From the NCBI GenBank assembly GCA_017795105.1, contig CP051247.1, forward strand, positions 62,001 to 126,000: DNA of 64,000 bases, read 5' to 3'. Source of the stretch: Planctomycetaceae bacterium. Lineage in GTDB: Bacteria; Planctomycetota; Planctomycetia; Planctomycetales; Planctomycetaceae. Of the stretch, positions 1-10,372 are shown one piece after another; position 1 is the stretch's first letter, and every line of letters begins with the position of its first letter. The notes beneath the pieces were generated by a model. The model saw only the letters and a list, made by a program, of their open reading frames with translations. It did no database searches and was not told where the DNA came from. Position numbers and translations under genes: made by a program.

Positions 1-1123
1 AGTTGTAGCACGGACCGTCGAAGGCATAACCGTTGCTGGAAACCTTGATTGGGCTTGGGATGTCTGTCAGCTGGAGAACGTCCGTCAGCTTTTCTTCAGC
101 TCCGGCGCCTTCGACTTTCTGAACGACGATCGAAGGATCGGTCGACAAACCCAGCCGTGAAGAGGCGATCTCAATCCACCACTTTTCGCCTTTCTTCGCT
201 TCAAACTGGAAGACATCGACATCGGCTGCCGGATAGAATCGGCCCGAAATGGTGCAGGGGAGCGAGACCGGCATGATCTGCCGAGGATTGTCTTTCGATT
301 CAATCTCAGGGATGACGCTTGCTTCGGAGTAATCAGCTGGTGGCCAGGAGAAAGCATCGACTGCGCGAGTGGCAGGGAGCCTTACGACCTTCTCTCCCTC
401 TTTCGCTTTATGCAGTGCCATCCGGTAAAAGTAGTACGGGCCTCCGTTGAAGGTGAGGTCGTGAATTTTGACCAGATAGGTTCCGTTCTCCGGAACCTGG
501 AAGTCGAGCAGACCGCCGCGGCGTTCGACGACGAGATCCTGTCCGTCCGCATCGGCAATGATGACCACCGGCGTCAACTTGGAGTCGATGCCCTTCGCCG
601 CACAGTCAACAACAACGCGATCTCCCTGTTGGGCCTCGAAGGCGTAGTGATCGACCTGCCGCGCCGTGAGCGCACCATTGCAAATCGAGTCGAGTGTGAC
701 CTTCTGTGCGGCCTCAACTGTAATGTTCTTGCCAGCCTGAGAGATTTCCGGCAACGATCCGATCTGGAACGTGCGAGCACTCGAGAGGCCGAGACGGGTG
801 GTGACACGAGCATCATAGTTTCCCGGGGGGCAATCGGCGGCGACCGTTACGGTGAACTGATTGGGAACGGGCGTTCCATCGGCGTTCACCTTTGGCTTTC
901 CGGTGATTGAGTCACTCGAAAAATGCAGCGACTCCAGACCTTCCAGATAATCTCCTGAGACAACGACATCGACGGTCGTCCCGGCCTGGGCTCCCATGGG
1001 CGTGACCGTCAACAGTCGTGGCGTCGGAAGCCCAACCGATTGTGCATGCGCGGTTGGAGCCACTGACGCCCACAGCGCCAGTAGTGTCAGAATCGTGAAA
1101 GCTCGTAACGTCCTGTGTTCCAT
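1..1123 (-). CDS. Exported protein with pre-peptidase C-terminal (PPC)-like domains, 3' end outside the window
   Basis: The start codon lies at 1121-1123 and the frame stays open for 374 codons to the left edge, so the C-terminus is missing. The first ~26 residues form a signal peptide (TILTLLALWASVAPTAHA). It is followed by an IPT/TIG-like stretch (GAQAGTTVDVVVSG) and by at least two jelly-roll PPC-like repeats with the typical DHYAFEAQQGDRVVV and DVFQFEAKKGEKWWIEI patterns. Such proteins accompany DUF1549/DUF1553 proteins in planctomycetes. The gene starts 36 bp after the stop of the upstream DUF1549/DUF1553 gene on the same strand, so the two are probably cotranscribed. The domain type is clear; the biochemical role is not known. 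Confidence 0.85.
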   Translation of the reverse strand, partial: MEHRTLRAFTILTLLALWASVAPTAHAQSVGLPTPRLLTVTPMGAQAGTTVDVVVSGDYLEGLESLHFSSDSITGKPKVNADGTPVPNQFTVTVAADCPPGNYDARVTTRLGLSSARTFQIGSLPEISQAGKNITVEAAQKVTLDSICNGALTARQVDHYAFEAQQGDRVVVDCAAKGIDSKLTPVVIIADADGQDLVVERRGGLLDFQVPENGTYLVKIHDLTFNGGPYYFYRMALHKAKEGEKVVRLPATRAVDAFSWPPADYSEASVIPEIESKDNPRQIMPVSLPCTISGRFYPAADVDVFQFEAKKGEKWWIEIASSRLGLSTDPSIVVQKVEGAGAEEKLTDVLQLTDIPSPIKVSSNGYAFDGPCYN

Positions 1124-1159
1124 CGGTTGGTCCACTCCAGCAAAGGCAGAGAACGGCGA

Positions 1160-3382
1160 TCAGTGATTGAACAGAAACTCTTTGGAGTTCATGAGCGCCC
1201 AGATCAGATCGCGATATTTTTGCGGGGCGGCCTGCTGAGGTGTCAGCGGTTCCCCTTTCTCATTCAGAACCGGTTCCCGTAGAAACGCCATCGCGGTTTC
1301 GAGTTCATCCGTAGTTGGCTTCCGCGAGAACGCCAGCAGATACAGGCGATGCACACGAGCTTCCTCGGAGTCTTCAGACGATGCCAGTTGAGCAGCGGTT
1401 CCACTTCCGTCCGCAAGTTTATTCTTGATCTCGCTGGAATTGATCAAATGCAGCAACTGCGCCAGCGTCGAAGTCTGGACGCGTTCGCATTCGCAAACGC
1501 TCGTGTTCTCCGGACGCCCGAAGACCCGCAGGAACTCAGACGACCGGTTATAGCTGTTGTCTGGCAGAGCGATCGCTCGGGTTGAAGTCGGAAGGTTCGC
1601 AAAAACAGTCCGGCTGCCGGTGAGATCATCGATGGAATCGAGCAGGACTTCGGCCTGCATGCGCCGTGGATAGAACCGGGAATAGTTCTGACGATCAACC
1701 AGGTTGTCTTCATTCGGCTGCGAGCTGAGTTGATATGCATTGGACTGCACGATGACCCGCACCAGTTCTTTCAGATCGTACCCACTCTCAATGAAATGCT
1801 GTTCCAGAGCCGCCAGCAGTTCGGGATTCGTCGGTGGATTCGTGTCGCGGATATCATCTTCAGGCTCGATCAGGCCCCGCGTGAAGAAGTGCTTCCAGTA
1901 GCGGTTGACGACCGCCTTGGCGAAGAACGGATTCTGCGGATCGGCCATCCAGTCGGCCAGATAGAGCCGGGGATCCTGATCGGGCGTGATCTCACCGACA
2001 TTATCGCCGAGGGCGGCCGGACGAAGATCGACGCCTGTTTTGACGTTCTTTGCCGTGGCCAGTCCACGCTCGTGGAAGATCAAATCCTCGCCCCGGATGC
2101 CAGTCGGCTTGCGTCCGACCTGACTGAAGAAGGCGGCGAGGCTGTAATAGTCGTCCTGCTCCCAGCGTTCGAACGGATGATGGTGACACTGAGCACATTG
2201 CAGCCTCACACCGAGGAACAGCTGAGCCACATCTTCCAGTTGCTCTTTCGGATCTTTGACCCGTTTGTACCAGGCGACGGGCGGGTTCTCGACAACCGTT
2301 CCGGTCGCGGCAAGAAGCTGCCTTACGAGTTGGTCGTACGGGACGTTTGCCAGCAGGCTGTCGCGAATCCAGGCGTGGAAGGCGAAGTTGGACGTAATAT
2401 CGCTGGCGTCATCGCGACGATTCTTCAGCAGGGTCGTCCATTTGTTCGCAAAGTAGTCGGCGTAGCCGGGGCTCTTGAGCAGTCGTTCGATCGCCTGATC
2501 CCGACGCGACTCGCTGGAGTCGGCGAGAAAAGCCGTGGTCTCTTCTTCAGACGGAAGGCGGCCGGCGATATCGAGCGTCACACGGCGAAGAAATGTCCCG
2601 TCATCGCAAACTTCAGAAGTCGGGATTCCGAGCTCACGCAGGTTGCCGAAGACAAGCTCGTCGACAAAGTTGCGAGCCGGAGGAAACTCGCCGGTCTCCG
2701 CTCCCAGCGGGATCGCAGCGGAATAGACGGCGGTCTTGCCCTGGAATCGAACCATCACCGCTGCACGGCCCGGAAGTGTCTTCGCTTCGGCCAGGCCGCG
2801 TTCATCGACGTGCAGCATGGCTTCCGAGTTCGATTCGAACAGAGCCAGCCGTGAGACATCTCGAGTGGACTTGTCGCTGTAGTGGGCGATGGCTTTGAGT
2901 TGGACCGATTCTCCTGGCTGGACGATACCCCGCTCGGGTTCAACGGTCAGATTGACGAGCTCGGCATCCTCCGCGTTTTGAAACGGCATGCCCTGTTCAA
3001 TCCACTGAACGAGCTCTGCGTATTCCTGCGAAGAGGATTCGAGTCGCACGCCGCCCCCGTGGGAGACCTGGCCGCTCGCTTTCCTCAACAGCAGACTGTG
3101 CTCCGGAGCAGCCGGGAAGATGCGGCGTCCGTTCCCCTCGATCACCAGACTCTCGTAGTCCTCGTCGGGTTCGAAACCGAGCAGGGAAAGCTGAAATCCG
3201 TTGGGGCCGCCACCCGCTTTGGCGTGGCATGGCCCGGCGTTGCAGCCTGCTTTGGTGAAGATCGGCACGACATCGTTGACGAAGCTGATCGAACGGGATT
3301 CGGACGAGTCTGCTGCAGTGGAGGTCGAGACGGCGAGCCCGAGGCTTAAAGCAATGAAGCCAGCACGCAAAACAGTTCGCAT
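1160..3382 (-). CDS. DUF1549/DUF1553 protein with N-terminal cytochrome-like motif and Ig-like domain
   Basis: A 740-residue exported protein. I take the start at 3382 because the signal peptide (MRTVLRAGFIALSLGLAVS) begins there; an in-frame codon 60 bp upstream would add a non-signal extension. An N-terminal segment carries CNAGPCH, which resembles a haem-binding motif but has three residues between the cysteines. A bacterial Ig-like region (~145-225, RGIVQPGESVQLKAIAHYSD) follows, then DUF1549 (FLRRVTLDIAGRLPSEEE) with CAQCHHHPFE, then DUF1553 (AVVNRYWKHFFTRGLIEP). The family is abundant in planctomycetes and is thought to be cell-envelope redox or catabolic machinery; its substrate is unknown. 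It heads the operon that continues into the PPC-like gene. Confidence 0.88.
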   Translation of the reverse strand: MRTVLRAGFIALSLGLAVSTSTAADSSESRSISFVNDVVPIFTKAGCNAGPCHAKAGGGPNGFQLSLLGFEPDEDYESLVIEGNGRRIFPAAPEHSLLLRKASGQVSHGGGVRLESSSQEYAELVQWIEQGMPFQNAEDAELVNLTVEPERGIVQPGESVQLKAIAHYSDKSTRDVSRLALFESNSEAMLHVDERGLAEAKTLPGRAAVMVRFQGKTAVYSAAIPLGAETGEFPPARNFVDELVFGNLRELGIPTSEVCDDGTFLRRVTLDIAGRLPSEEETTAFLADSSESRRDQAIERLLKSPGYADYFANKWTTLLKNRRDDASDITSNFAFHAWIRDSLLANVPYDQLVRQLLAATGTVVENPPVAWYKRVKDPKEQLEDVAQLFLGVRLQCAQCHHHPFERWEQDDYYSLAAFFSQVGRKPTGIRGEDLIFHERGLATAKNVKTGVDLRPAALGDNVGEITPDQDPRLYLADWMADPQNPFFAKAVVNRYWKHFFTRGLIEPEDDIRDTNPPTNPELLAALEQHFIESGYDLKELVRVIVQSNAYQLSSQPNEDNLVDRQNYSRFYPRRMQAEVLLDSIDDLTGSRTVFANLPTSTRAIALPDNSYNRSSEFLRVFGRPENTSVCECERVQTSTLAQLLHLINSSEIKNKLADGSGTAAQLASSEDSEEARVHRLYLLAFSRKPTTDELETAMAFLREPVLNEKGEPLTPQQAAPQKYRDLIWALMNSKEFLFNH

Positions 3383-3748
3383 GGGAACCATCATGAGGTT
3401 GCCACCAAATCGGGAGGAGTCAACAGGCGAGACTTTGATCATCGTCGGTGATGATCGTGGGGGGGCATCTATCGAGTGCTGCTGATATGTTAGTCTTCGA
3501 TGAAGGGGGCAGCAAGTAAATTTGAAGGTTTTCCGACCCGAATGGAGAATCTGTTTGCATCTGCCCTAACTTTCTTCCCAGGAATCTGGGGGCGGCGAAC
3601 ATCGCGATTATCGGCAAACTCGGACATCCCGCCGGCGACCTGCACAGGTTCGGAACGGGAAGCGGGAGATCAATCCATTCGACGAAAAGAGACACGCGGG
3701 GTATGGTATCGGGCAATGCCCAACAGCTCTTTCCAAGGTGATCTCCTC

Positions 3749-5095
<1,347 letters not shown>

Positions 5096-5165
5096 TTGCC
5101 GCTCTCGATCGTCCGAGTGTTACAATGATCAGTGGTGTGCGGGTTTGAGAGGGGAGAAACGGACG

Positions 5166-5915
5166 ATGCAGAGGCAGGATCAGGGGGCTGGAATTTCGAA
5201 GGGACGCCGTTCCGGGCTGACGTTTATCGAAGCCGGAGTGGCGATGCTGATTATCGTCGTTCTGGCACTCCTTCTGCTGCCCGGAATGCGATCGGCTCGG
5301 CCGGCTGCCCGACGGATCCAATGCCTCAATCATCTGAGGCAGGTCGGCACCGCGATGCTGAACTATCAAACTCAATACGGAGTGCTGCCTCCCGCCTATA
5401 CGGTTGATGATCAGGGGAATCCTCTTCACAGCTGGCGGACAATGATTCTGCCATTTCTCGACGAAGACGCTCTGTATCGCTCGATCAAACTCGATGAGCC
5501 CTGGGACGGTCCGGCCAATGCCGCCGCTCTGAAATCGGCACCGTCCGTCTATCGTTGTGCCGAGTTCCATGGCGACGAATCCCACACGACCTACATGGTC
5601 ATTGTGTCCCCGGAGAGTCTGATCCGGGCGACCGAGCCGCGAGACCTTTCGACGGCCACGGATGGGTGGACGCAGACGTTGATGGTTGTGGAGGTTCCCC
5701 ACGAACATGCCGTGCCGTGGATGGCGCCGCACGATGCCGACGAGGCTCTCATTATGAGTATCACCTCGGCAGCTGAACTCCCCCACGAGGATACCATCAA
5801 TGTGATGTATGCCGACGGCCACGCAGGAACGTTGAACGCGGAGATTGACCGCGAAATCCTGCACAAGCTGATCACGGCTGACAGTGGGGATACGTTCGAG
5901 GATACGAACTTTTAG
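5166..5915 (+). CDS. DUF1559 type II pilin/pseudopilin-like protein
   Basis: A 249-residue protein with a type IV-pilin-like N-terminus: SGLTFIEAGVAMLIIVVLALLLLPG, where G-L-T-F-I-E matches a prepilin peptidase site followed by one hydrophobic helix. It then has the DUF1559 signature RIQCLNHLRQVGTAMLNYQTQYGVLPPAY, and near the end NVMYADGHAGTLN, an H-x-G-G-like variant of the family motif. The start at 5166 has a GGGGAG ribosome site; the same frame is open further upstream but overlaps the sulfatase gene. DUF1559 proteins are hugely expanded in planctomycetes and probably act at the envelope. Its last four bases overlap the convergent membrane-protein gene. Confidence 0.9.
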   Translation: MQRQDQGAGISKGRRSGLTFIEAGVAMLIIVVLALLLLPGMRSARPAARRIQCLNHLRQVGTAMLNYQTQYGVLPPAYTVDDQGNPLHSWRTMILPFLDEDALYRSIKLDEPWDGPANAAALKSAPSVYRCAEFHGDESHTTYMVIVSPESLIRATEPRDLSTATDGWTQTLMVVEVPHEHAVPWMAPHDADEALIMSITSAAELPHEDTINVMYADGHAGTLNAEIDREILHKLITADSGDTFEDTNF

Positions 5916-6607
5916 GACGTAACAGAGGCTGCTGTCAGCTTCTTGTTGGGGACGGTAGATGCCGGCCGCCTTTCGGGCTTCGTCCTCCGCAAATAGATTT
6001 CGAACGCGAGCAATGGCAGCACCCAACTGATCCATGTGGCTGCCGGATCATACCATTCGGATTGAATCGCCAGCACGCTTCCCAGTCCGCCGAATAGGCG
6101 CAGCACGACAGCCGAGCAGAGCAGAAGAAACGTGCGCGTCATCCAGCGACGATGCTCCGCAAACTGCCGCCGCTTGGCTGCTCTCCACCCGAGTAGCGTC
6201 GTTGTTCCCGTCACGATGGCGAGCAACGCCAGACTGAGACCGGCGACCGGCCCCGACGCTGAATACGCGGCCATCCAGAGTCCGCTTGGGACGATGAGAA
6301 GGAGGACGGACATTCCCTGAACGCGGCCGAGTCTGCGATGCCAGCGGGGAAAGCGCGTTCGGAACCGCGTGCTCATTAACAGCAGTCCCAGCAGCAGCAC
6401 GACCGGTCCCGCAAGGATATGCGTGTAGAACGCTCCGCTGTAGGCTCCGAAGAAGTAGTCTTCACGTCCACGGAGGAAGTCGGAATTGAAGTTTGCCGGG
6501 AAGTAGTTGCGATAGCCGAGCATGGTGCCGACCGTGACTTTGACGATCAGCACAACGACGGCTGCATTCAGGACGCCGCGCAGCGTTCGGAGAGAGAAGG
6601 GGGGCAT
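5912..6607 (-). CDS. DUF2306 multi-pass membrane protein
   Basis: 231 residues with about six hydrophobic segments (NAAVVVLIVKVTVGTML, GAFYTHILAGPVVLLLGLLLM, VQGMSVLLLIVPSGLWMAAYSA, GLSLALLAIVTGTTTLLGW, LLCSAVVLRLFGGLGS, WISWVLPLLAFEIYL). Conserved polar residues in the helices (TH in the second, HRRLGR, EHRRWMTR) match DUF2306, a family of predicted integral membrane proteins. Function is unknown. It overlaps the DUF1559 gene tail-to-tail by 4 bp, and no same-strand partner lies close by. Confidence 0.8.
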   Translation of the reverse strand: MPPFSLRTLRGVLNAAVVVLIVKVTVGTMLGYRNYFPANFNSDFLRGREDYFFGAYSGAFYTHILAGPVVLLLGLLLMSTRFRTRFPRWHRRLGRVQGMSVLLLIVPSGLWMAAYSASGPVAGLSLALLAIVTGTTTLLGWRAAKRRQFAEHRRWMTRTFLLLCSAVVLRLFGGLGSVLAIQSEWYDPAATWISWVLPLLAFEIYLRRTKPERRPASTVPNKKLTAASVTS

Positions 6608-6714
6608 GAATGGGACGTTTGAGTCGAGATCGGAAGAGTCTCGGCTTCGAATGACTACCGAGACTCTTCAGTGTCGCTCACCCCGCGGTGAAAGTCCAGC
6701 CGTTCTTTCCGGCC

Positions 6715-9700
6715 TCACCGACTCGTGCGTGTCGTCTGCTGAGGATCCGCTCCGAGGGATTCGAGATAGACGATCAGATCGGCCAGGTCCTGCGGACTGA
6801 GCATGCGATGGACATCTTCCGGCATGATGGACGTGTTCGACGGGATGATCTCCTCCACGGTCTCGTTCCGAACGCGGGTCGACTTCTCTTTGTCGATGCC
6901 GATGTGCAGTTCCTCGGGGCCTTCTCCCAGAATAATGCCGCTGGCTGTTTTGCCGTCCTCGGTCAGCACGGTATAGGGAGCAAATCCGCGAACGAAACTG
7001 GCGCTGGGGTAGAGGATTGCTTCCAGCAGATCGCGGCGGGAGCGGCTTTTGCCAATCGTTGAAAGATCCGGGCCCACCTGACCGCCGTTTCCGCTCACGC
7101 GATGACATTTGTTACAGGCCGCTTTCGTCCCTTCAAAGATAGTGCGACCGTGATTCAGATCGCCATTCGGCAGCGTCTGTTCGACGGTCAACAGCCGATT
7201 GCGATCCTCATCGGAAAGTGGCTTGCCGAGAGAAGCAGCCGGGATTTCAAGCCAGTTCTGATTATCGGGATTCACCTGCGGTCGACGCAACTGCTCGAGT
7301 GCGATCGCTGCAGCGGAACTGACGCCGGGACGCGGATCGATCAGCAGTTCGGAGAGTCGCTTCCGGTCGTTGGCGTTGATCAGTCCGAGAATCAGACCAT
7401 GGCGAATGAGACGATCGTTCTCCGGGCGGGCGAGTGCCTCAACCAGAGTTGGCAGCAGTGTTGGATCCTGCACGGCCCTGCGTCCCAGTACCAGCGCGGC
7501 TACTCGACGTTCAGCCGGTTCGCCGTTCTGAAGCCGATCAATCAATTTCGGCTTCAAGGTTTGTGCCTGGCTCCAGGGGACATCGAGCAGCGAACGAATC
7601 GCGGTCTGACGCACGGAGCTGTTGTCGTCATTGAGAAAGGTCGGCAGTTGAGTCATCAGTTCCGACACCGCAGTCTTGCGGAGATGCCAGATCGTGGCCT
7701 TCTTGACTTCAGGCGACGCTTCGTTGTGCGTTGTTGCCACGGCCACTTCAGTCGGAGACGTCTTGCGAATGCGGTAGATCGCTCCCTGAATGTGCGACTT
7801 TGCCACCTGAGACTGCGGGCAACCGATGCGGAACCAGCCGCCGGTATCGATTACGAGCAGTGATCCATCCGGAGCTTCGAGCACATCGGTCGGACGAAAG
7901 TCTTTACTGCTGCTGATCGCGAAATCCTCGATCGTATCGACGGCGTAGCTGGACGCTTCCGGTTTAAGTGTGACGCGCGAGATACGATTCGTGTTGAACT
8001 GCGTGACGAAGATCGAGCCGTCGAAGCCTGCTCCGAGACGATCACCGCGAACGCGACAGAGTCCGGATACGGCGACGTGGCCAAAGTTGTGGACTTCCTG
8101 CAGCAGATCGCCGGTCCGAATGAACTCGCCGCCGAGGCCTTCCGCAAAATCCTCACGCGGGTAGATGCCGCCGTACTGCCAGTTGACCAGACAATCCCCT
8201 CGCGGCTTCGAATACATCAGGTTCACTGTGCCGAGCATTTCCCCTTCCGGAGTGAAGACGACTTCGACCGGATTGTCCATGCCTCCCATGCAGTAAGTCT
8301 GCACGTCGGAGCCATCGGGCAGGCAGGAGAAGATCCGAGCCGCCTTGCCCTTGCTGATCAGATTGCCGTCAGCATCGGTGATCTCGTGACCGTGCCGGCC
8401 TTCACACCAGTAGATGCGTCCCTCGGGGCCGAGAAACGGGCCGTGCACGTCGGCTGCGTTGCCGGTGTAGCCGAAGTCGCCCACCAGTTTGACGCGCTCA
8501 TCGGCCACATCATCGTCATCGGTATCGGTCAGCTTCCAGATCGCACCGCTGGAGGCGACATAAAGCGAACCGTGATGCCACAGGCAGCCCTGCGGAAAGG
8601 TCATCCTGTCGGCGAAGGTTATCGCCTTATCGAAGACGCCGTCTCCATCGACATCTTCCAACCGTTGAACGAAGTTCGGCATCTTCTCTTCCAGTTCAGG
8701 CCGCCGGAGATTCTCTCCGGCATTCGCCGCCAGATAGAGACGCCCCTGTTCGTCGAAGTCTCCCATCAGCGGATGAGCGACCAGCGGAGGAGCAGCCGCG
8801 AGTTCGACGGTGTAACCATCTGGCACCTGAAGCGGAGCAGGGGTGAAAACGTCATCGGCTGCTTCGACGTCGACCTCAGACGTCTTCTTTGCTTTCGCTT
8901 CTTCGAAGAGTTTGGACATCATGAGATAGCTCTTCGAGCCGCCTCCGTTCCAGAGATCCCATTTCGGGTTTGCGATCTCTTTGAATTGAGCGTGAAGCTG
9001 TTCGCGGAGTTCCACGACATCAACGGCATAAGCCGGATCGTCGATCAGGTTCTTCGTTTCGCCCGGATCTTTGGCAAGGTCGTAAAGCTCGTTCGGGCTT
9101 TGGTGGATTCGTTCAATGTATTTCCGCTCCGGCGTGCGGATCGCCCGGACGTTTTCGAACTCGTAGTAAACGGTGTCATCCCAGGTACCGTCCCACTCGC
9201 CCTTGAGCATTCGTGCATAGCCGCGGCCCGGGAGACCTTCGGGGCGTTTCAGATCGAGCAGCTGGCACATGGTCGGCAGGAAGTCGGTGTGGTCGACGAC
9301 CTGTTCAACCCGCTGCCCGGCTGTGATCTTTCCCGGCAGCTTGTAGATCAGCGGAACGTGAATCGTCCAGTCAAAGGCGGTGAGCGGGCGGGTGTGATCA
9401 CCCATGCCCCAGTAGCCACTATGTCCGCCGGCCAGTCCCTGATCGGCCGTGAACACGATGAGCGTGTCTTCACTCAGGTTGAGCCGCTTAAGGGTTTTCA
9501 AGATCCGTCCGACGCCGTCATCAATCCCGCTGATCTCGGCGGCATACTTGCGGATAGTCGGCAGGTCGCCGATGCGATCGCCGTAGTTGAAGTTCCACGG
9601 CTCCGGTTTGGTTCGCGGAAACGAAGGCAACTCGGCGTCGCCGTAGGTTTCGAGATGGCGATTACGAATCGGTTCATCAATCGCCCCGCCGAGCCCGTAA

Positions 9701-10332
9701 GGCCCGTTGTAGGTGAGCATCAGGAAGAAGGGACGGTCCTTATTCTGTTCGATGAACCTGATGCCATGATCGGTCCAGAAGTCGGTGAGATACTGCGGCT
9801 CGACGCGGATCTTCTCGTTTTCAATGATCTGCTGATCGTAAAACCCCTGGCTGCCGCCATGGGGTTTGGTCACCCAGTAGGAGCAGCCATCCTGAGGATG
9901 CAGGTTGTCGCCCAGATGCCACTTGCCGGAAAGCCCGCAGACATAGCCCGATTCATGCAGCAGTTGAGGGAGCGTGTCGAACTCTTCAAGCGTGTAGTAG
10001 GCATCGGGGCCGATCTGGGCGTTATTGGCTCGCAGAAAACAGTGCACGCCGTGCTGACACGGCATGAGGCCGGTCAGCAACGTCGCTCGGGTTGGCGAGC
10101 AGACCGCATTATTGGCGTAGGCCCGTTCGAAGAGAGTTCCCTGCTGAGCGAGCGAGTCGATGTGTGGCGTTTTCACATCCGGATTGCCGTAACAACCGAG
10201 CGACCAGGCGCCGTGGTTGTCTGTCATTATGAAAATGACATTGGGACGCTTGTCCGTCCGTTCGGCAGTCGCAGCCGTGGAGAATGCCATCAGACAGAGA
10301 AGGACCAGACAGCTGACTCTCATTGCTCGCAT
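6715..10332 (-). CDS. Sulfatase fused to PVC-type dehydrogenase, HEAT-like and cytochrome c domains
   Basis: A 1205-residue exported protein. The start at 10332 has GAAAGG six bases upstream and leads directly into a signal peptide. Residues ~28-480 are a complete sulfatase with FIMTDNHGAWS and the formylglycine signature C78-S-P-T-R. Residues ~510-850 form the beta-propeller of the PVC-type membrane-bound dehydrogenase family (DVDGDGVFDKAITFADRM, DGSLLVIDTGGWFRIGCPQS). Residues ~880-1040 are HEAT-like helices. The C-terminus is a haem domain with CNKCH (~1072) and GPDLSTIGKS. Propeller-HEAT-cytochrome proteins are common in planctomycetes, but joining one to a sulfatase is unusual. It lies 40 bp downstream of the DMFase-like gene and may be cotranscribed. 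Confidence 0.9.
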   Translation of the reverse strand: MRAMRVSCLVLLCLMAFSTAATAERTDKRPNVIFIMTDNHGAWSLGCYGNPDVKTPHIDSLAQQGTLFERAYANNAVCSPTRATLLTGLMPCQHGVHCFLRANNAQIGPDAYYTLEEFDTLPQLLHESGYVCGLSGKWHLGDNLHPQDGCSYWVTKPHGGSQGFYDQQIIENEKIRVEPQYLTDFWTDHGIRFIEQNKDRPFFLMLTYNGPYGLGGAIDEPIRNRHLETYGDAELPSFPRTKPEPWNFNYGDRIGDLPTIRKYAAEISGIDDGVGRILKTLKRLNLSEDTLIVFTADQGLAGGHSGYWGMGDHTRPLTAFDWTIHVPLIYKLPGKITAGQRVEQVVDHTDFLPTMCQLLDLKRPEGLPGRGYARMLKGEWDGTWDDTVYYEFENVRAIRTPERKYIERIHQSPNELYDLAKDPGETKNLIDDPAYAVDVVELREQLHAQFKEIANPKWDLWNGGGSKSYLMMSKLFEEAKAKKTSEVDVEAADDVFTPAPLQVPDGYTVELAAAPPLVAHPLMGDFDEQGRLYLAANAGENLRRPELEEKMPNFVQRLEDVDGDGVFDKAITFADRMTFPQGCLWHHGSLYVASSGAIWKLTDTDDDDVADERVKLVGDFGYTGNAADVHGPFLGPEGRIYWCEGRHGHEITDADGNLISKGKAARIFSCLPDGSDVQTYCMGGMDNPVEVVFTPEGEMLGTVNLMYSKPRGDCLVNWQYGGIYPREDFAEGLGGEFIRTGDLLQEVHNFGHVAVSGLCRVRGDRLGAGFDGSIFVTQFNTNRISRVTLKPEASSYAVDTIEDFAISSSKDFRPTDVLEAPDGSLLVIDTGGWFRIGCPQSQVAKSHIQGAIYRIRKTSPTEVAVATTHNEASPEVKKATIWHLRKTAVSELMTQLPTFLNDDNSSVRQTAIRSLLDVPWSQAQTLKPKLIDRLQNGEPAERRVAALVLGRRAVQDPTLLPTLVEALARPENDRLIRHGLILGLINANDRKRLSELLIDPRPGVSSAAAIALEQLRRPQVNPDNQNWLEIPAASLGKPLSDEDRNRLLTVEQTLPNGDLNHGRTIFEGTKAACNKCHRVSGNGGQVGPDLSTIGKSRSRRDLLEAILYPSASFVRGFAPYTVLTEDGKTASGIILGEGPEELHIGIDKEKSTRVRNETVEEIIPSNTSIMPEDVHRMLSPQDLADLIVYLESLGADPQQTTRTSR

Positions 10333-10372
10333 TGTAGACCTTTCGCTGGCGATCAGAATCTCGTGTTCTTTC

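Noticed and set aside
1730..2854. Plus-strand open frame opposite the first DUF1549/DUF1553 gene
   Set aside because: Antisense shadow; the minus-strand gene shows all family motifs.
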